Shown one piece after another: positions 23,451-33,841 of a stretch of 64,000 bases of DNA. Made by a program: the position numbers and the translations under genes. Position 1 is the first letter of the stretch; each line of letters starts with the position of its first letter. This DNA is from Rhizobiaceae bacterium (GTDB taxonomy: Bacteria; Pseudomonadota; Alphaproteobacteria; Rhizobiales; Rhizobiaceae), in the NCBI GenBank assembly GCA_019635795.1, contig JAHBYV010000007.1:62001-126000 (forward strand), read 5' to 3'. Under the pieces are notes generated by a model that was not told the origin of the DNA, did not search any database, and saw nothing but the letters and a program-made list of their open reading frames with translations.

Positions 23451-26433
23451 GTAGTCTGCTCCCCTCAGGGTCGAAGAAGTGGTGGCTCACGATTTCCACG
23501 GGTCCGAACCGCTTGCGCAGCGGGTCCGATACAAAGGCGCGCGAGCCTCGCCGCGATTTGCCTGCCTTCACCAGTGCGAGCGCAATATATTTCCCCAATG
23601 CAGGGGAATAGCACATTGCCGTGACGTGCCCGATTGAATCTGACGGGTGGCTTTCGTGCAGTTCTTCCACGATGTGCGCACCGCCATTTATTGGCAGGTT
23701 GTCGAGCGGAATGATGCCGACCAGTTGCAAGCGATCTTCTGCCTGCAATCCTTCGCGGTTCATCATGGCAGAGCCGATGAATGGCTTTTTCTTTGAGAGA
23801 AGCCAATCAAGATGCAGGTCATGAGCTGTGGTGCGCCCGTCAATTTCGGCACCCGTGACATGGCCTTTCTCAATGCGCAGCGTGCCGAGGGCCTCAAGGC
23901 CATAGGGCGTGATGCCATGCGGCTTTCCGGCCTCGATCAGGGCCTCCCAGACATGCGTTCCGGAGTTGGCTCCGCAATAGACTTCATATGCCAGCTCGCC
24001 GGAGAAGGAGAGGCGGCAGATCATGACCTTCACGCCTGCGATTTCACCGTGCACGATGCCCATGAAGGGCAAAGCCGCATTGTCCACTGCGGTGCCGGAA
24101 ACGCAGGCCTCAAGGACTGCGCGCGAACGCGGCCCGGCAACTGCGGCCCCTGCCCATTGGTCCGTTACGGATGTGACGTGAACCTTAAGGTCTGGCCACA
24201 CAACATCGAGAAAATATTCCAGATGTTGCATCACCTTTCCCGCATTGGCTGTGGTGGTGGTCATCAGGAATTCGGTTTCACCCAGTCGCCAGGTTGTGCC
24301 GTCATCCATGACAAACCCGTCCTCGCGCAACATCATCCCATAGCGCGCCTTGTTGACAGGCAGAGTGGAGAACATGTTGGTGTAAACGCGATCAAGGAAT
24401 TCAGCCGCATCGGGACCCTGAACGGCGATCTTGCCTAGCGTTGAAACATCTACGATGCCGACGCCTGAGCGCACCGCGCGGGCTTCTCGCACATATGCCT
24501 GTTCGACTGTCTCGCCCTTCAGACCATAGATCATTGGCCGATACCACAGGCCCGCGCCATACATGGTTGCCCCATGATCAATGTGCCAGTCATGCATCGG
24601 TGTCAGGCGTTCGGGCTTCAAATCACCGAAGCGCTCCGCAGCCAGAGCGCCCACTGAAACAGGGGCAAAGGGCGGTCGGAAGCGCGTGGAGCCAACTTCA
24701 GGTATCGGCTTGCCAATTGTCTCGGCCATGATTGCCATGCCCGGAACATTCGATGTCTTGCCTTGATCTGTTGCCATGCCCAGCGTTGTGTAACGTTTCA
24801 GGTGCTCGACCGAGGTGAACCCTTCTGTGTGAGCAAGCCGAACGTCATCGGCAGTGACATCGTGCTGAAAGTCTACGAATGCCTTGCCCTTGCCTTTGAT
24901 TTCAAAGACCGGCGCGGGGTTTGGCTGGCATTTGTAACCTTCCACCACTGAGCTTTTCGTCTTGCGAGGTTTAGTGTTCCCGCTGGCCGTGCGGCCCGCG
25001 CTCAAGCCTTCGTCAATCGCGGTTGCGGTGTCGAATGTGCCGTTGAATGCGCCCGCGCCAACCCATTTATCGGTTGGAGGAGGAGGCAGGAACGCCTGCA
25101 AATCCTCATTCCAGATTGGATGCGCGCCTGCCTGGCTTGCGAGGTGTATGGCTGGCGACCAGCCGCCTGAAACCAGCAGGCAATCGGCTTCAACAAGCCT
25201 CTCGCGCTCGGTTGTGCGCTGCCCGTCAAACTGCTGTATCCGCACGCCATCCAGTTGCTTGCTGCCTTCGGTGGTTTGCACGGCGTAACCGGTGATGAGT
25301 TCCGCATAACATTCGGCAGCAGCGCTGCGCGCTGTGTCAGAGACGGTTTTGCGAACATCGATGATTGCCGCAATTGTTGCGCCAGCGCGCTTCAAAGCCA
25401 ACGCCGCGCCATAGGCGGTATCGTTGTTTGTAAACAGCGCAACACGGCGTCCAATAAGGACGCCGAATTCGTTAGCATAACGCTGCCCCGCTGATGCGAG
25501 CATGACGCCCGGAAGATCGTTGCCGGTGAAAACCATGGGCCGCTCGAATGCCCCGGTTGCCAGCACCACGTGACCGGCGCGAATTGTCCAATGCCGGTGC
25601 CGCGGCTCGCCGAATGAGGGGCGTGTCTTGTGATCGCTGACGCGCTCAAGCGCGGCGAGCGTGTTGGAATCATAATAGCCCCATACGCTCGTTCGGCTAA
25701 GCAGCCGAACATTGGGCATGGTAGCGAGTTGCTGAACGATTGCGCTTGCCCATTCGCTGGCCGGCGCGCCATCGATTGTCTCTTCTGACCAGTTGGCAGA
25801 GCCGCCAAACCGCGCATCGATGTCAGCCATTATAACGTTCGCGCCCTGATCGGCTGCTGCTTTCGCAGCGCTCAGGCCGGCTGGACCGGAACCTACGACG
25901 AGGACATCGCAGAACGCGTTCATCCGTTCGTAGCGAGAGCGATCTGGTTCCAGACCTGCCGTTCCAAGTCCGGCAGCGCGGCGAATAAAGTGCTCGCAAA
26001 ACATCCAGAACCTTGTGCCTTTCAAAGGCCAGATTTTCGGCCCCATGAAAGTCTTGTAGTAGAACCCTGCACCCAAAAACCGGCTGGCAAGCTGATTGAC
26101 AGCCCCAACATCGAATTGCAGCGATGGATAGCGGTTCTGGCTTTCAGCGATCAGCCCGTCGTAAATTTCGACCGTCGTGGCGGGCAGGTTTGGCTCACGC
26201 ACTGCATCGCGAACGATAGTGACGAGTGCGTTCGGCTCGTCAACGCCCGCGCTCAACACGCCGCGCGGGCGGTGATATTTGAACGAACGTCCAAACAGGG
26301 AAACGCCATTCGCCAGAAGCGCGGAAGCCAGCGTGTCGCCGGGGTGTCCGGCAAAGCGCTTTCCGTCAAATGTGAAATTAATGACGCGGCTGCGGTCGAT
26401 CCGGCCACCCATCGAAATGCGCGTTGAGGTCAT
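23443..26433 (-). CDS. soxA: Sarcosine oxidase alpha subunit
   Basis: The 996-aa large subunit. The N-terminal Fer2-like domain (FTFDGKRFAGHPGDTLASALLANG) is followed by a NAD-binding Rossmann domain (DVLVVGSGPAGLSAAKAAADQG, about 176-197) and a C-terminal aminomethyltransferase (GcvT-like) domain (from about 610, RPMIYGLKGETVEQAYVREA...GVGIVDVSTLGKIAVQGPDA) that forms methylene-tetrahydrofolate from the methyl group of sarcosine. Length agrees with known alpha subunits (about 965-1000 aa). It overlaps soxD by four bases and soxG by eight, indicating one transcript. Confidence 0.96.
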   Translation of the reverse strand: MTSTRISMGGRIDRSRVINFTFDGKRFAGHPGDTLASALLANGVSLFGRSFKYHRPRGVLSAGVDEPNALVTIVRDAVREPNLPATTVEIYDGLIAESQNRYPSLQFDVGAVNQLASRFLGAGFYYKTFMGPKIWPLKGTRFWMFCEHFIRRAAGLGTAGLEPDRSRYERMNAFCDVLVVGSGPAGLSAAKAAADQGANVIMADIDARFGGSANWSEETIDGAPASEWASAIVQQLATMPNVRLLSRTSVWGYYDSNTLAALERVSDHKTRPSFGEPRHRHWTIRAGHVVLATGAFERPMVFTGNDLPGVMLASAGQRYANEFGVLIGRRVALFTNNDTAYGAALALKRAGATIAAIIDVRKTVSDTARSAAAECYAELITGYAVQTTEGSKQLDGVRIQQFDGQRTTERERLVEADCLLVSGGWSPAIHLASQAGAHPIWNEDLQAFLPPPPTDKWVGAGAFNGTFDTATAIDEGLSAGRTASGNTKPRKTKSSVVEGYKCQPNPAPVFEIKGKGKAFVDFQHDVTADDVRLAHTEGFTSVEHLKRYTTLGMATDQGKTSNVPGMAIMAETIGKPIPEVGSTRFRPPFAPVSVGALAAERFGDLKPERLTPMHDWHIDHGATMYGAGLWYRPMIYGLKGETVEQAYVREARAVRSGVGIVDVSTLGKIAVQGPDAAEFLDRVYTNMFSTLPVNKARYGMMLREDGFVMDDGTTWRLGETEFLMTTTTANAGKVMQHLEYFLDVVWPDLKVHVTSVTDQWAGAAVAGPRSRAVLEACVSGTAVDNAALPFMGIVHGEIAGVKVMICRLSFSGELAYEVYCGANSGTHVWEALIEAGKPHGITPYGLEALGTLRIEKGHVTGAEIDGRTTAHDLHLDWLLSKKKPFIGSAMMNREGLQAEDRLQLVGIIPLDNLPINGGAHIVEELHESHPSDSIGHVTAMCYSPALGKYIALALVKAGKSRRGSRAFVSDPLRKRFGPVEIVSHHFFDPEGSRLHG

Positions 26434-26729
26434 GCCTTCGTTCTCGATTTGCGTGCAGCTTTTTGCGTTGGCCGTGCGGCCTGAACTGGCGTGCTGCTGG
26501 AGATTTTATGCGTCAGGGTGTTCCGCGTCACGGACAGGTGCATCCGGCAACCACCGGAATGTTGCCAGATTTCATTATGTTCGCCGGCAATGTTCACACG
26601 GTCATAGACATAGGCGTTCCATGCACCAATATCGGTTGATGCGTGGTCGGGCCGAACACGGTTGCCGTCTCCCTGATAGGTGAATTCCGAAACGTCCCGT
26701 GGACCGCAATGGGGGCAGCTAATCAACAT
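26430..26729 (-). CDS. soxD: Sarcosine oxidase delta subunit
   Basis: A 99-aa zinc-binding subunit with the family start MLISCPHCGPRDVSEFTYQGD, the central RVRPDHASTDIGAWNAYVYDR and WQHSGGCRMHLSVTRNTLTH motifs. Cys6, Cys9 and a later His/Cys provide the zinc site. It couples to soxB through a TGATG stop/start overlap and to soxA by ATGA. Structural part of the sarcosine oxidase complex. Confidence 0.95.
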   Translation of the reverse strand: MLISCPHCGPRDVSEFTYQGDGNRVRPDHASTDIGAWNAYVYDRVNIAGEHNEIWQHSGGCRMHLSVTRNTLTHKISSSTPVQAARPTQKAARKSRTKA

Positions 26730-27988
26730 CAGTGTAGCCTCGGGGTAGCACCTTGACCCTTGTCATCAATCACCGTTCCGCGGTGGAAACGGTCAAGACT
26801 GAAGGGCGCGTTCAGGTCGTGCGGCTGGTCTTTGGCTATGGTGTAAGCGAAACACCAGCCGGAGGCGGGAGTTGCCTTGAAGCCGCCATAGCACCAGCCG
26901 CAATTGAGATACATTCCCGGCAGTGGACCGGTTGTGATGATGGGCGACCCATCCATAGACATATCACATACACCGCCCCACGAGCGCAGGAGCCGCACTG
27001 TTGCCAGCGAAGGAAACAGCGCAACCATTTCGCTCATTACATCTTCAACAATCGGCAGGTTGCCGCGCTGGGCATAGGAGTTATAGCCGTCAATGTCGCC
27101 GCCAAAGACCAGACCGCCCTTGTCGGACTGCGACACGTAAAAATGTCCCATGCCGAAGGTCACGACCGTGTTCAATATCGGCTTCAGCGCTTCTGATACG
27201 AAGGCTTGAAGCACATGACTCTCAATCGGGAGCCGCTCAATTCCTGCAAGTCGCATCACATGGCCTGTGGAACCCGCCACCGCGACAGCAACCTTTTTCG
27301 CTCTGATTTCACCGCGCGACGTCATGACGCCCACGACCTTGTCGCCATCACGCAGGAAGCCTTTCACCTCGCAATTTTCAAGAATGTCGACGCCGCGCCG
27401 GTCGGCTCCGCGCGCATATCCCCATGCAACAGCGTCGTGCCGCGCCGTGCCCGCGCGCCATTGCATCATGCCGCCAAAGATTGGAAAGCGCGCATTATCT
27501 GAATCGTCAACGATTGGCATCAGGCGCTTGATGGCGGCAACGTCCATCAGCTCGGCGTCGGCATCGAGGTGGCGCATTGCGTTGCCGCGACGCGCAAATT
27601 CATCAAGCTGACCCGGCGTGTGAGCAAGGTTGAGCACCCCGCGCTGGGAAAACATCACATTGTAATTCAGATCGTGCGAAAGGTTCTCCCACAGTTTCAT
27701 CGAATGTTCGTAGAACCGGATGTTCTGCGGCAGCAGGTAATTCGAGCGCACTGCGGTTGTGTTTCGTCCGACATTCCCGGAGCCGAGATAACCTTTCTCC
27801 AGAACCGCAACGTTGGTTATGCCGTGTTCCTTGGCGAGGTAATATGCCGTGGACAGGCCGTGTCCGCCGCCACCTACAATAATGACATCATAGCTGGGTT
27901 TCGGGTCGGGCTTGCGCCACGCCGGCTTCCAGTTCCGATTGCCGGAAAGTGCATTGCGTATGACCGAAAATGCCGAATATTCCGCCAT
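26729..27988 (-). CDS. soxB: Sarcosine oxidase beta subunit
   Basis: A 419-aa flavoprotein subunit carrying FAD and covalent FMN, site of sarcosine oxidation. The FAD-binding motif is DVIIVGGGGHGLSTAYYLAK (about 33-52); a conserved GNVGRNTTAVRSNYLLPQN segment includes residues near the flavin, and the C-terminus has MYLNCGWCYGGFKATPASGW. First gene of soxBDAG, reading away from the mechanosensitive channel gene; the ~270-base divergent gap should hold the promoter. Control by the GbdR-like regulator at 34.7 kb is plausible by analogy with pseudomonads. Confidence 0.95.
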   Translation of the reverse strand: MAEYSAFSVIRNALSGNRNWKPAWRKPDPKPSYDVIIVGGGGHGLSTAYYLAKEHGITNVAVLEKGYLGSGNVGRNTTAVRSNYLLPQNIRFYEHSMKLWENLSHDLNYNVMFSQRGVLNLAHTPGQLDEFARRGNAMRHLDADAELMDVAAIKRLMPIVDDSDNARFPIFGGMMQWRAGTARHDAVAWGYARGADRRGVDILENCEVKGFLRDGDKVVGVMTSRGEIRAKKVAVAVAGSTGHVMRLAGIERLPIESHVLQAFVSEALKPILNTVVTFGMGHFYVSQSDKGGLVFGGDIDGYNSYAQRGNLPIVEDVMSEMVALFPSLATVRLLRSWGGVCDMSMDGSPIITTGPLPGMYLNCGWCYGGFKATPASGWCFAYTIAKDQPHDLNAPFSLDRFHRGTVIDDKGQGATPRLH

Positions 27989-28261
27989 TCTGGCAATTAT
28001 CCTTTTTCAATTAGGCGCGAAACTATCGCTACACGCCTTGCGTCGCGCAAACGAATGCGCCGCAGCCTTTAATTGTGCCGACGCATCGCGCAACATTGCA
28101 GCCCGACCGTAGACTCAGGCCTGTGTTCTCACAATGACTTGTGTGTTTCAGGCTTGATGAGGTCAAGATTGAGTCTGATAGGATGCATTTCAAGCATCAC
28201 ATCGGATAATTAAAAAATACATCTGCTGGCAAGTGCCAGCGATTCGCCGGGCAAGAGGTAT

Positions 28262-30706
28262 ATGGTTCTCATTCGCAGGCTTCTCGGATTGGTTGTGTTG
28301 ATCACGCTCCTGTCGGTCGGCATCGGGGCCGCGCAGGAAGGCGCCGGCGATCAGTTGACCGGTGTTGCAGCAGAACAGCAAGCAAACATTGCCAAGCTCA
28401 CCTCTCAAGTCGACCGGCTCGACAAGGACATCGACGAAAATATCGAAGATGACGCACGGCTGGTCGAAATTCGTCTGGCGCTGGAAGACATTCAATCCGC
28501 CGTCCTCAAGAGCGGGGTGGCTTTTCGCCCTACGATTAATGACATCAATACCAAACTGAACGCTCTGGGGCCGGTTCCGAAGGAGGGCCAACCGCCTGAG
28601 CCGGATGACAAGGCTACTCAACGTGCCGCGTTGAACGCTCAGAAAGCCCAGATCAATCACGTTATAGGGCAGGCGGAAGACCTTCTGGTGCGCGTCAATG
28701 GCCTCGTGAACAAGGTTTCCACTGCGCGGCGCGATCTTTTCGCCAACACGCTGATGAAGCGCTACCAGCTTCGTTCTGCCATCGGACCTGATGTGGGCAA
28801 GGCCGTTGAAGATCAGGTTACAATGCTTTCCCGCAATGTTGCTGCGTGGTTCCGCTTTGTTGTTCGGTTCAAGTTGCAGGCAGCGCTTGCCGCGACGTTT
28901 TTTGCATCGCTGGTGGGCGGGCTGTCCTATTTCTTCGGGCGTCGTGTGATTGCGCGTCTGTTGCACAAAGACCCGGAAGCAAACCCGGATTACCTTCACA
29001 GACTTTCAGCGGCGTTCTGGTCAACTCTGTTTCCATCTCTGGCGCTGGGGCTTTTCCTGGGGCTGACGCTTGGCCTTTATCAATCCTACAACGTGCTCAG
29101 GGGCGATATATCGAATTATTTCATATCGTTGCTGCAAACGCTGTTCACCAGCTTCTTTGTCAACCGGCTCGCCACGTCCATATTGTCGCCGGACGCGCCG
29201 AACTGGCGGCTCGTTCGCATCGAGGCGGGGCCTGCGCGGATACTGATCTGGCTTGCTACTGTGGCCGCCCTGGTGGTCGGGCTTGACCGGTTCACCGGAA
29301 TAATAACCGAAAGCCTTGGATCGCCTCTGTCTGTCACCATCCTTAAAGGGTTGGTCGCGGCCTTGCTGGTTGGGGTGCTGCTGCTTGTGTTTGGCAGCAT
29401 CCGGCCGTTTGCCGATAAGGATGGAGCGCCGCAGCCCTGGCCGACATGGTTCCGCGGGACGATTTATGCCATCGGTGCTGCAACAATTCTCGCCAGCCTG
29501 ACGGGCTACATCAGCCTTGCCCAATTCGTCTCACGTCAGATTGTGGTGACGGGGGCCTGGATTGCCACGGCCTATATCGGTCTGTTGGCATCGCGCGCGA
29601 TTTCGGACGAGGGCGCGTTCGCGCACACTACCGCAGGCCGCTGGTTCCGGAACAGTTATAATACCGAGGCGTCGAAGCTCGATCAGCTTGGTGTGTTGAC
29701 GAGCGTTGTCATCAATCTGCTGATTGTCGTCGTGTTCCTGCCGGTGGTGCTGTTCCAGTGGGGTTTTCAGGCGGGCGATATCGCCGTGTGGATGCGCCGC
29801 CTGGGTTCGGGGTTCCAGATTGGAACCTTCGTGTTTTCGCCCCTGGCCATCATTACCGGTCTGATAATTTTCGGCGTTGGCTATTTCATCACGCGCTGGT
29901 TCCAGTCGTGGATCGACGACACGGTTATGGCGCGGGGCAGGGTTGATCCGGGTGTTCGCAACTCAATTCGCACTGTGGTGGGGTATGCGGGCATGGCGCT
30001 TGCGGCGCTTGTCGCCATATCAGCGGCAGGGCTCAATCTCTCGAATCTGGCGCTCATCGCCGGTGGTCTTTCACTGGGTATCGGCTTTGGCTTGCAGAAT
30101 GTCGTCTCGAATTTTGTTTCAGGACTGATCTTGCTGGTCGAGCGCCCCTTCAAGGTAGGTGATTGGGTGGTTGCTGGAGACGTGTCTGGCACCGTTCGGA
30201 AAATCAGCGTGCGTGCGACGGAAATCGAGACCTTCCAGCGCCAGACGGTGATCCTGCCGAACTCGCAACTCATCAATAATGCCGTTGGAAACTGGACCCA
30301 CAGGAACCGGCTTGGCCGCATCGATGTGCCGGTTGCAGTCGCCTACGGTGCAGATGTGGAGCACGTACACGCCATACTGCTCGATCTTGCCCGCAACAAT
30401 CCGCTTGTCCTGAAGAACCCGGAGCCTTTCGTTCTGTTTGCAGGCTTTGCCGATACGTCGATAAATTTCGAGATCAGGGTTTTCCTCGCCGATATTTCGA
30501 ACGGATCTGTTGTGCAAAATGAGTTGAGATTTGGCCTTGTGAAGGCGTTTGAGCAAGAGGGGATAGAGTTGGCACATGTACCACGCCCTGAGCTTGCCGG
30601 CAAAAGACAGCTGCCGTTGGGCGATCCCGTCGATACGATGGAACTGCCTTCCGACGATATGCAATCGCAAGCAAAGGGCAGAAAGCGCAAGCCGGACCCC
30701 TCATGA
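28262..30706 (+). CDS. MscS-family mechanosensitive channel (DUF3772)
   Basis: An 814-aa inner-membrane channel. A signal peptide (LLGLVVLITLLSVGIGAAQ) precedes a periplasmic helical DUF3772-type domain (about 25-190, SQVDRLDKDIDENIEDDARL). About ten transmembrane helices follow, and then the MscS core: the pore-lining helix near ALIAGGLSLGIGFGLQNVVSNFVSGLILLVERPFKVGD and the beta domain VSGTVRKISVRATEIETFQRQTVILPNSQLINN. It opens on membrane tension to release solutes after osmotic downshock, fitting a cell that takes up betaines. The C-terminal tail is basic (KGRKRKPDPS). Confidence 0.93.
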   Translation: MVLIRRLLGLVVLITLLSVGIGAAQEGAGDQLTGVAAEQQANIAKLTSQVDRLDKDIDENIEDDARLVEIRLALEDIQSAVLKSGVAFRPTINDINTKLNALGPVPKEGQPPEPDDKATQRAALNAQKAQINHVIGQAEDLLVRVNGLVNKVSTARRDLFANTLMKRYQLRSAIGPDVGKAVEDQVTMLSRNVAAWFRFVVRFKLQAALAATFFASLVGGLSYFFGRRVIARLLHKDPEANPDYLHRLSAAFWSTLFPSLALGLFLGLTLGLYQSYNVLRGDISNYFISLLQTLFTSFFVNRLATSILSPDAPNWRLVRIEAGPARILIWLATVAALVVGLDRFTGIITESLGSPLSVTILKGLVAALLVGVLLLVFGSIRPFADKDGAPQPWPTWFRGTIYAIGAATILASLTGYISLAQFVSRQIVVTGAWIATAYIGLLASRAISDEGAFAHTTAGRWFRNSYNTEASKLDQLGVLTSVVINLLIVVVFLPVVLFQWGFQAGDIAVWMRRLGSGFQIGTFVFSPLAIITGLIIFGVGYFITRWFQSWIDDTVMARGRVDPGVRNSIRTVVGYAGMALAALVAISAAGLNLSNLALIAGGLSLGIGFGLQNVVSNFVSGLILLVERPFKVGDWVVAGDVSGTVRKISVRATEIETFQRQTVILPNSQLINNAVGNWTHRNRLGRIDVPVAVAYGADVEHVHAILLDLARNNPLVLKNPEPFVLFAGFADTSINFEIRVFLADISNGSVVQNELRFGLVKAFEQEGIELAHVPRPELAGKRQLPLGDPVDTMELPSDDMQSQAKGRKRKPDPS

Positions 30707-30809
30707 ACCAGGCGTTCAGTTGCCGTTCACTTGGTTTGTCCTATAGCATCCCGGAAAGCAGCGGTTCTGAACCGCACGCTAGGGACCAAAAGAGGCGGTG
30801 TAAAAGCCG

Positions 30810-31082
30810 ATGTTGAAGATGATCAAATCAATAGTTGCAGTTCTGGCTCTGGTTGCCTGCGGCAGCACGGCCATGGCGGCCAGCGCTGTTAATCTCGATA
30901 GCGAGACGCGCACGATCATCGTGACAGAAGGTGGCAATCGCCAGCAGATCGATCTTGCGCCCGGCGAAACCGTGGATTTCTGCCTCAACGGCTGCTTCGT
31001 GACGCTTCCCAATGGCGACCGTGAGGCGCTCAGCGGTGGCGAAACGGTCGAAATTTCCGGCGGTGCAGCCAAGATCAAGTAA
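30810..31082 (+). CDS. Small secreted hypothetical protein
   Basis: A 90-aa product with a Sec signal peptide (MLKMIKSIVAVLALVACGSTAMAAS, cleavage after AMA). The mature part is short and beta-rich (TRTIIVTEGGNRQQIDLAPGETVDFCLNGCFVTLPNGDREALSGGETVEISGG) with two closely spaced cysteines (C-x3-C), perhaps a disulfide or metal site. A second ATG three codons in is also possible. It lies between the MscS-like channel and a DMGDH-like enzyme on the same strand. Not assigned to a named family. Confidence 0.7.
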   Translation: MLKMIKSIVAVLALVACGSTAMAASAVNLDSETRTIIVTEGGNRQQIDLAPGETVDFCLNGCFVTLPNGDREALSGGETVEISGGAAKIK

Positions 31083-31195
31083 GCACTATCGGCGTGCAGG
31101 TCGCGCGGCATTTCTGCAATGTCGCAAACAGGCTGCATTGCATCTTGCACGCCGCAATATAGTCTCCCGCGAATATCAAACCGGAGTCGCGGGCA

Positions 31196-33757
31196 ATGGC
31201 AGAATTCCCCAGCAAAGCTAAGGTCGTCATTATCGGTCTGGGTGGAATTGTCGGGGCGTCTGTCGCCCACCACCTGATAGAGCGCGGCTGGGAAGACATC
31301 GTTGGCATAGATAAATCCGGCATCCCGACGGACATAGGGTCTACCGCTCACGCATCCGATTTTTGCTACACAACCAGCCACGATTTCCTATCCGTCTGGA
31401 CAACGCAATATTCCATCGATTTCTACGACAGGCTGGGGCATTACGCCCGCATTGGCGGTCTTGAAGTTGCGCGGGTGGGCGATGACGGCCGCATGGACGA
31501 AATCAAACGCAAGGTCGCTTCGGCCAAGGCGTTTGGAACGCGCGCGCGCCTGATTGATCCCGCGCAGATCAAGGAACGCTTCCCGCTCATTGAGGAGAGC
31601 ATGGTGCAGGGCGGTCTGTGGGACCCCGATGCTGGTCTGGTCGTTCCGCGGTCGCAAACAGTCGCGGGCAAGCTCGTGGATCAGGCGGAAGAGTCCGGGA
31701 AACTCAAGGCGTTTGCGAACACGCCTGCCAAATCGCTCATTATCGAAAATGGCCGCATCAAGGGGGTCGTCACTTCCCGTGGGACGATCATGGCTGACTA
31801 CGTTGTGGTATGTGCCGGCATATGGGGGCGCCTGATTGCCGAAATGGCGGGCGAAGACTTGCCGATCATGCCTATCGATCATCCGCTGACATTTTTTGGC
31901 CCGTACACGGAGTTTGCGGGGACGGGCAAGGAAATAGGCTGGCCGCTGCTGCGCGATCAGGGCAATTCCGCCTATATGCGTGACACTGGCGATCCGAAAA
32001 CCACCGAAGGCGGCCAGATCGAATGGGGCTATTACGAGGAGACGAATCCGCGCCTGTGCCACCCGCGTGAGCTTCTGGAAAAGGATCAGGCGAGGTTGTC
32101 GCCCTCTCAGCGCGACCTCGAAATGGAGCAGATTATCGAACCCCTTGAGCGCGCAATCGAGTTGACGCCGATCCTTGGAGAGCTTGGCTATAATGAAAGC
32201 CACTCGTTCAACGGGCTTTTGCAAGTCACATCGGACGGAGGCCCTTCAGTTGGCGAAAGCCAGAAGGTGAGGGGGTTGTGGTACTGCGTGGCAATCTGGG
32301 TCAAGGATGGTCCGGGTTTCGGCAAGTTGCTGGCCGACTGGATGACGGACGGTCGCACTTCCATTGACCATGCGCGGATCGACTACGCGCGCTTTTACCC
32401 CCACCAGCTTGAAGAAAAATTCGTCGAAGGCCGCTGCACGGAAGCTGCCTGCAAGGTCTATAATCCGGCGGTTCATCCGCGTGAGCCATACGCGACGGGT
32501 CGCGGCGTTCGCCGTTCTCCGTTCTATGAGCGCGAGAAGGAGCTGGGCGGCTATTTCATGGAGCTGGGCGGCTGGGAGCGCGCGCATGGCTATGCCGCCA
32601 ACGAGCATCTTCTGGAAAAATATGGTGATCGCGTACCTGTGCGCGCGAATGAATGGGACAACCGTCACTTCTGGCGCGTGTCCAATGCCGAGCATCTGGC
32701 GATGAGTGAAGATTGCGGCATTGTGAACCTATCCCACTTTGCGATGTTCGATGTTGAGGGGCCGGATCATGTGGCCCTTATGGAGTGGGTTTGCGCGGCA
32801 AAGATTGGTGGCGACAACAATATCGGCAAGGGGATTTACACGCATTTCCTCGACGATGAGGGTATGGTGAGGGCAGACCTGACGGTCATTCGCATGGCCG
32901 ATCGATGCCGGGTCATTGATGGCGCTGATGCCGGGCCGCGCGACTATCACTATTTGCGGCGTGTGGCTGAGGACAAGGGCTTTGACGTAACAATCACCGA
33001 TGTAACGGAGAAGTTTGTTACCATCGGCATATGGGGACCAAATGCGCGTACCACCCTGCAGAAAGTGGTCGAAGATCCCGACGGGCTGACGCCGGAGAAT
33101 TTTCCGTTCGCTGCAATCAAGCCGATCCGCATTGCTGGCAAGGATGTGACCGCGTTTCGCATTTCCTACGTGGGTGAGCAGGGTTGGGAACTTCACATGC
33201 GTTATGAGGATGGCCTTGCCGTGTGGGATGCCCTTCGTTCAACCGGTGTTATGCCGTTCGGCGTTGAGACTTATGCGAACAGTCGTCGCATGGAAAAGAG
33301 CCTGCGCCTGCAAAACGCAGATCTTTTGACGGAATATAATCTGCTGGAAGCCGATCTCGCACGTCCGAAGGTCAAGGAAGCTGATTTCCGGGGCAAGGCA
33401 AAGCACATGGAATACCGGGCGCGTGAGAGCCAACCGGCCACGCTTTGCACATTGGTTATGACGGATAATATTGACTCGAAAGGAGTTGCCCGTTTCCCGG
33501 TTGGCACCATGCCAGTCATGGACCCTGACACCGGGGAAACGCTTGTGGATGAGTTGGGCCGCCTGTCGTTCACGACTTCTGTCGCTTATGGCCCCACCAT
33601 CGGCAAGAATATCGCTCTGGCCTATCTGCCGCGTGCATTTGCAAAAGAGGGTCGCAAGCTTGTCGTCGAGTATTTCGACGAGCGTTATCCGGTTGAAGTT
33701 GCGGCAGTGGGCTACAAGCCGCTTTACGATCCGGAAAACCTCAAGCCGCGAAGCTGA
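31196..33757 (+). CDS. DMGDH-like FAD oxidoreductase/aminomethyltransferase (paralogue 1)
   Basis: An 853-aa fusion of a DAO-type FAD domain and a C-terminal GcvT-like folate domain. The FAD motif is KVVIIGLGGIVGASVAHHLIERG; GSTAHASDFCYTTSHDFLS contains a His at the position of the covalent-FAD His of dimethylglycine/sarcosine dehydrogenases. The GcvT part (about 430-853) has EDCGIVNLSHFAMFDVEGPD, FRISYVGEQGWELHMRYED and MEKSLRLQNADLLTEYN. Such enzymes oxidise N-methyl groups of secondary or tertiary amines and load them on tetrahydrofolate. The altered FAD/His motif separates it from paralogue 2 (53.7 kb) and suggests a different substrate. Confidence 0.85.
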   Translation: MAEFPSKAKVVIIGLGGIVGASVAHHLIERGWEDIVGIDKSGIPTDIGSTAHASDFCYTTSHDFLSVWTTQYSIDFYDRLGHYARIGGLEVARVGDDGRMDEIKRKVASAKAFGTRARLIDPAQIKERFPLIEESMVQGGLWDPDAGLVVPRSQTVAGKLVDQAEESGKLKAFANTPAKSLIIENGRIKGVVTSRGTIMADYVVVCAGIWGRLIAEMAGEDLPIMPIDHPLTFFGPYTEFAGTGKEIGWPLLRDQGNSAYMRDTGDPKTTEGGQIEWGYYEETNPRLCHPRELLEKDQARLSPSQRDLEMEQIIEPLERAIELTPILGELGYNESHSFNGLLQVTSDGGPSVGESQKVRGLWYCVAIWVKDGPGFGKLLADWMTDGRTSIDHARIDYARFYPHQLEEKFVEGRCTEAACKVYNPAVHPREPYATGRGVRRSPFYEREKELGGYFMELGGWERAHGYAANEHLLEKYGDRVPVRANEWDNRHFWRVSNAEHLAMSEDCGIVNLSHFAMFDVEGPDHVALMEWVCAAKIGGDNNIGKGIYTHFLDDEGMVRADLTVIRMADRCRVIDGADAGPRDYHYLRRVAEDKGFDVTITDVTEKFVTIGIWGPNARTTLQKVVEDPDGLTPENFPFAAIKPIRIAGKDVTAFRISYVGEQGWELHMRYEDGLAVWDALRSTGVMPFGVETYANSRRMEKSLRLQNADLLTEYNLLEADLARPKVKEADFRGKAKHMEYRARESQPATLCTLVMTDNIDSKGVARFPVGTMPVMDPDTGETLVDELGRLSFTTSVAYGPTIGKNIALAYLPRAFAKEGRKLVVEYFDERYPVEVAAVGYKPLYDPENLKPRS

Positions 33758-33841
33758 ACGGTCGCGAATATTTGACGGGACTGGCCAAGCTTCGTCAAAT
33801 CAGTCGTTGCCAAATGTGCTGAATTTCCTGATCCTGCGTGT

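Noticed and set aside
28190..28999. 269-codon minus-strand frame opposite the mechanosensitive channel gene
   Set aside because: Shadow of the strongly supported MscS-family gene; composition typical of antisense frames in GC-rich DNA.
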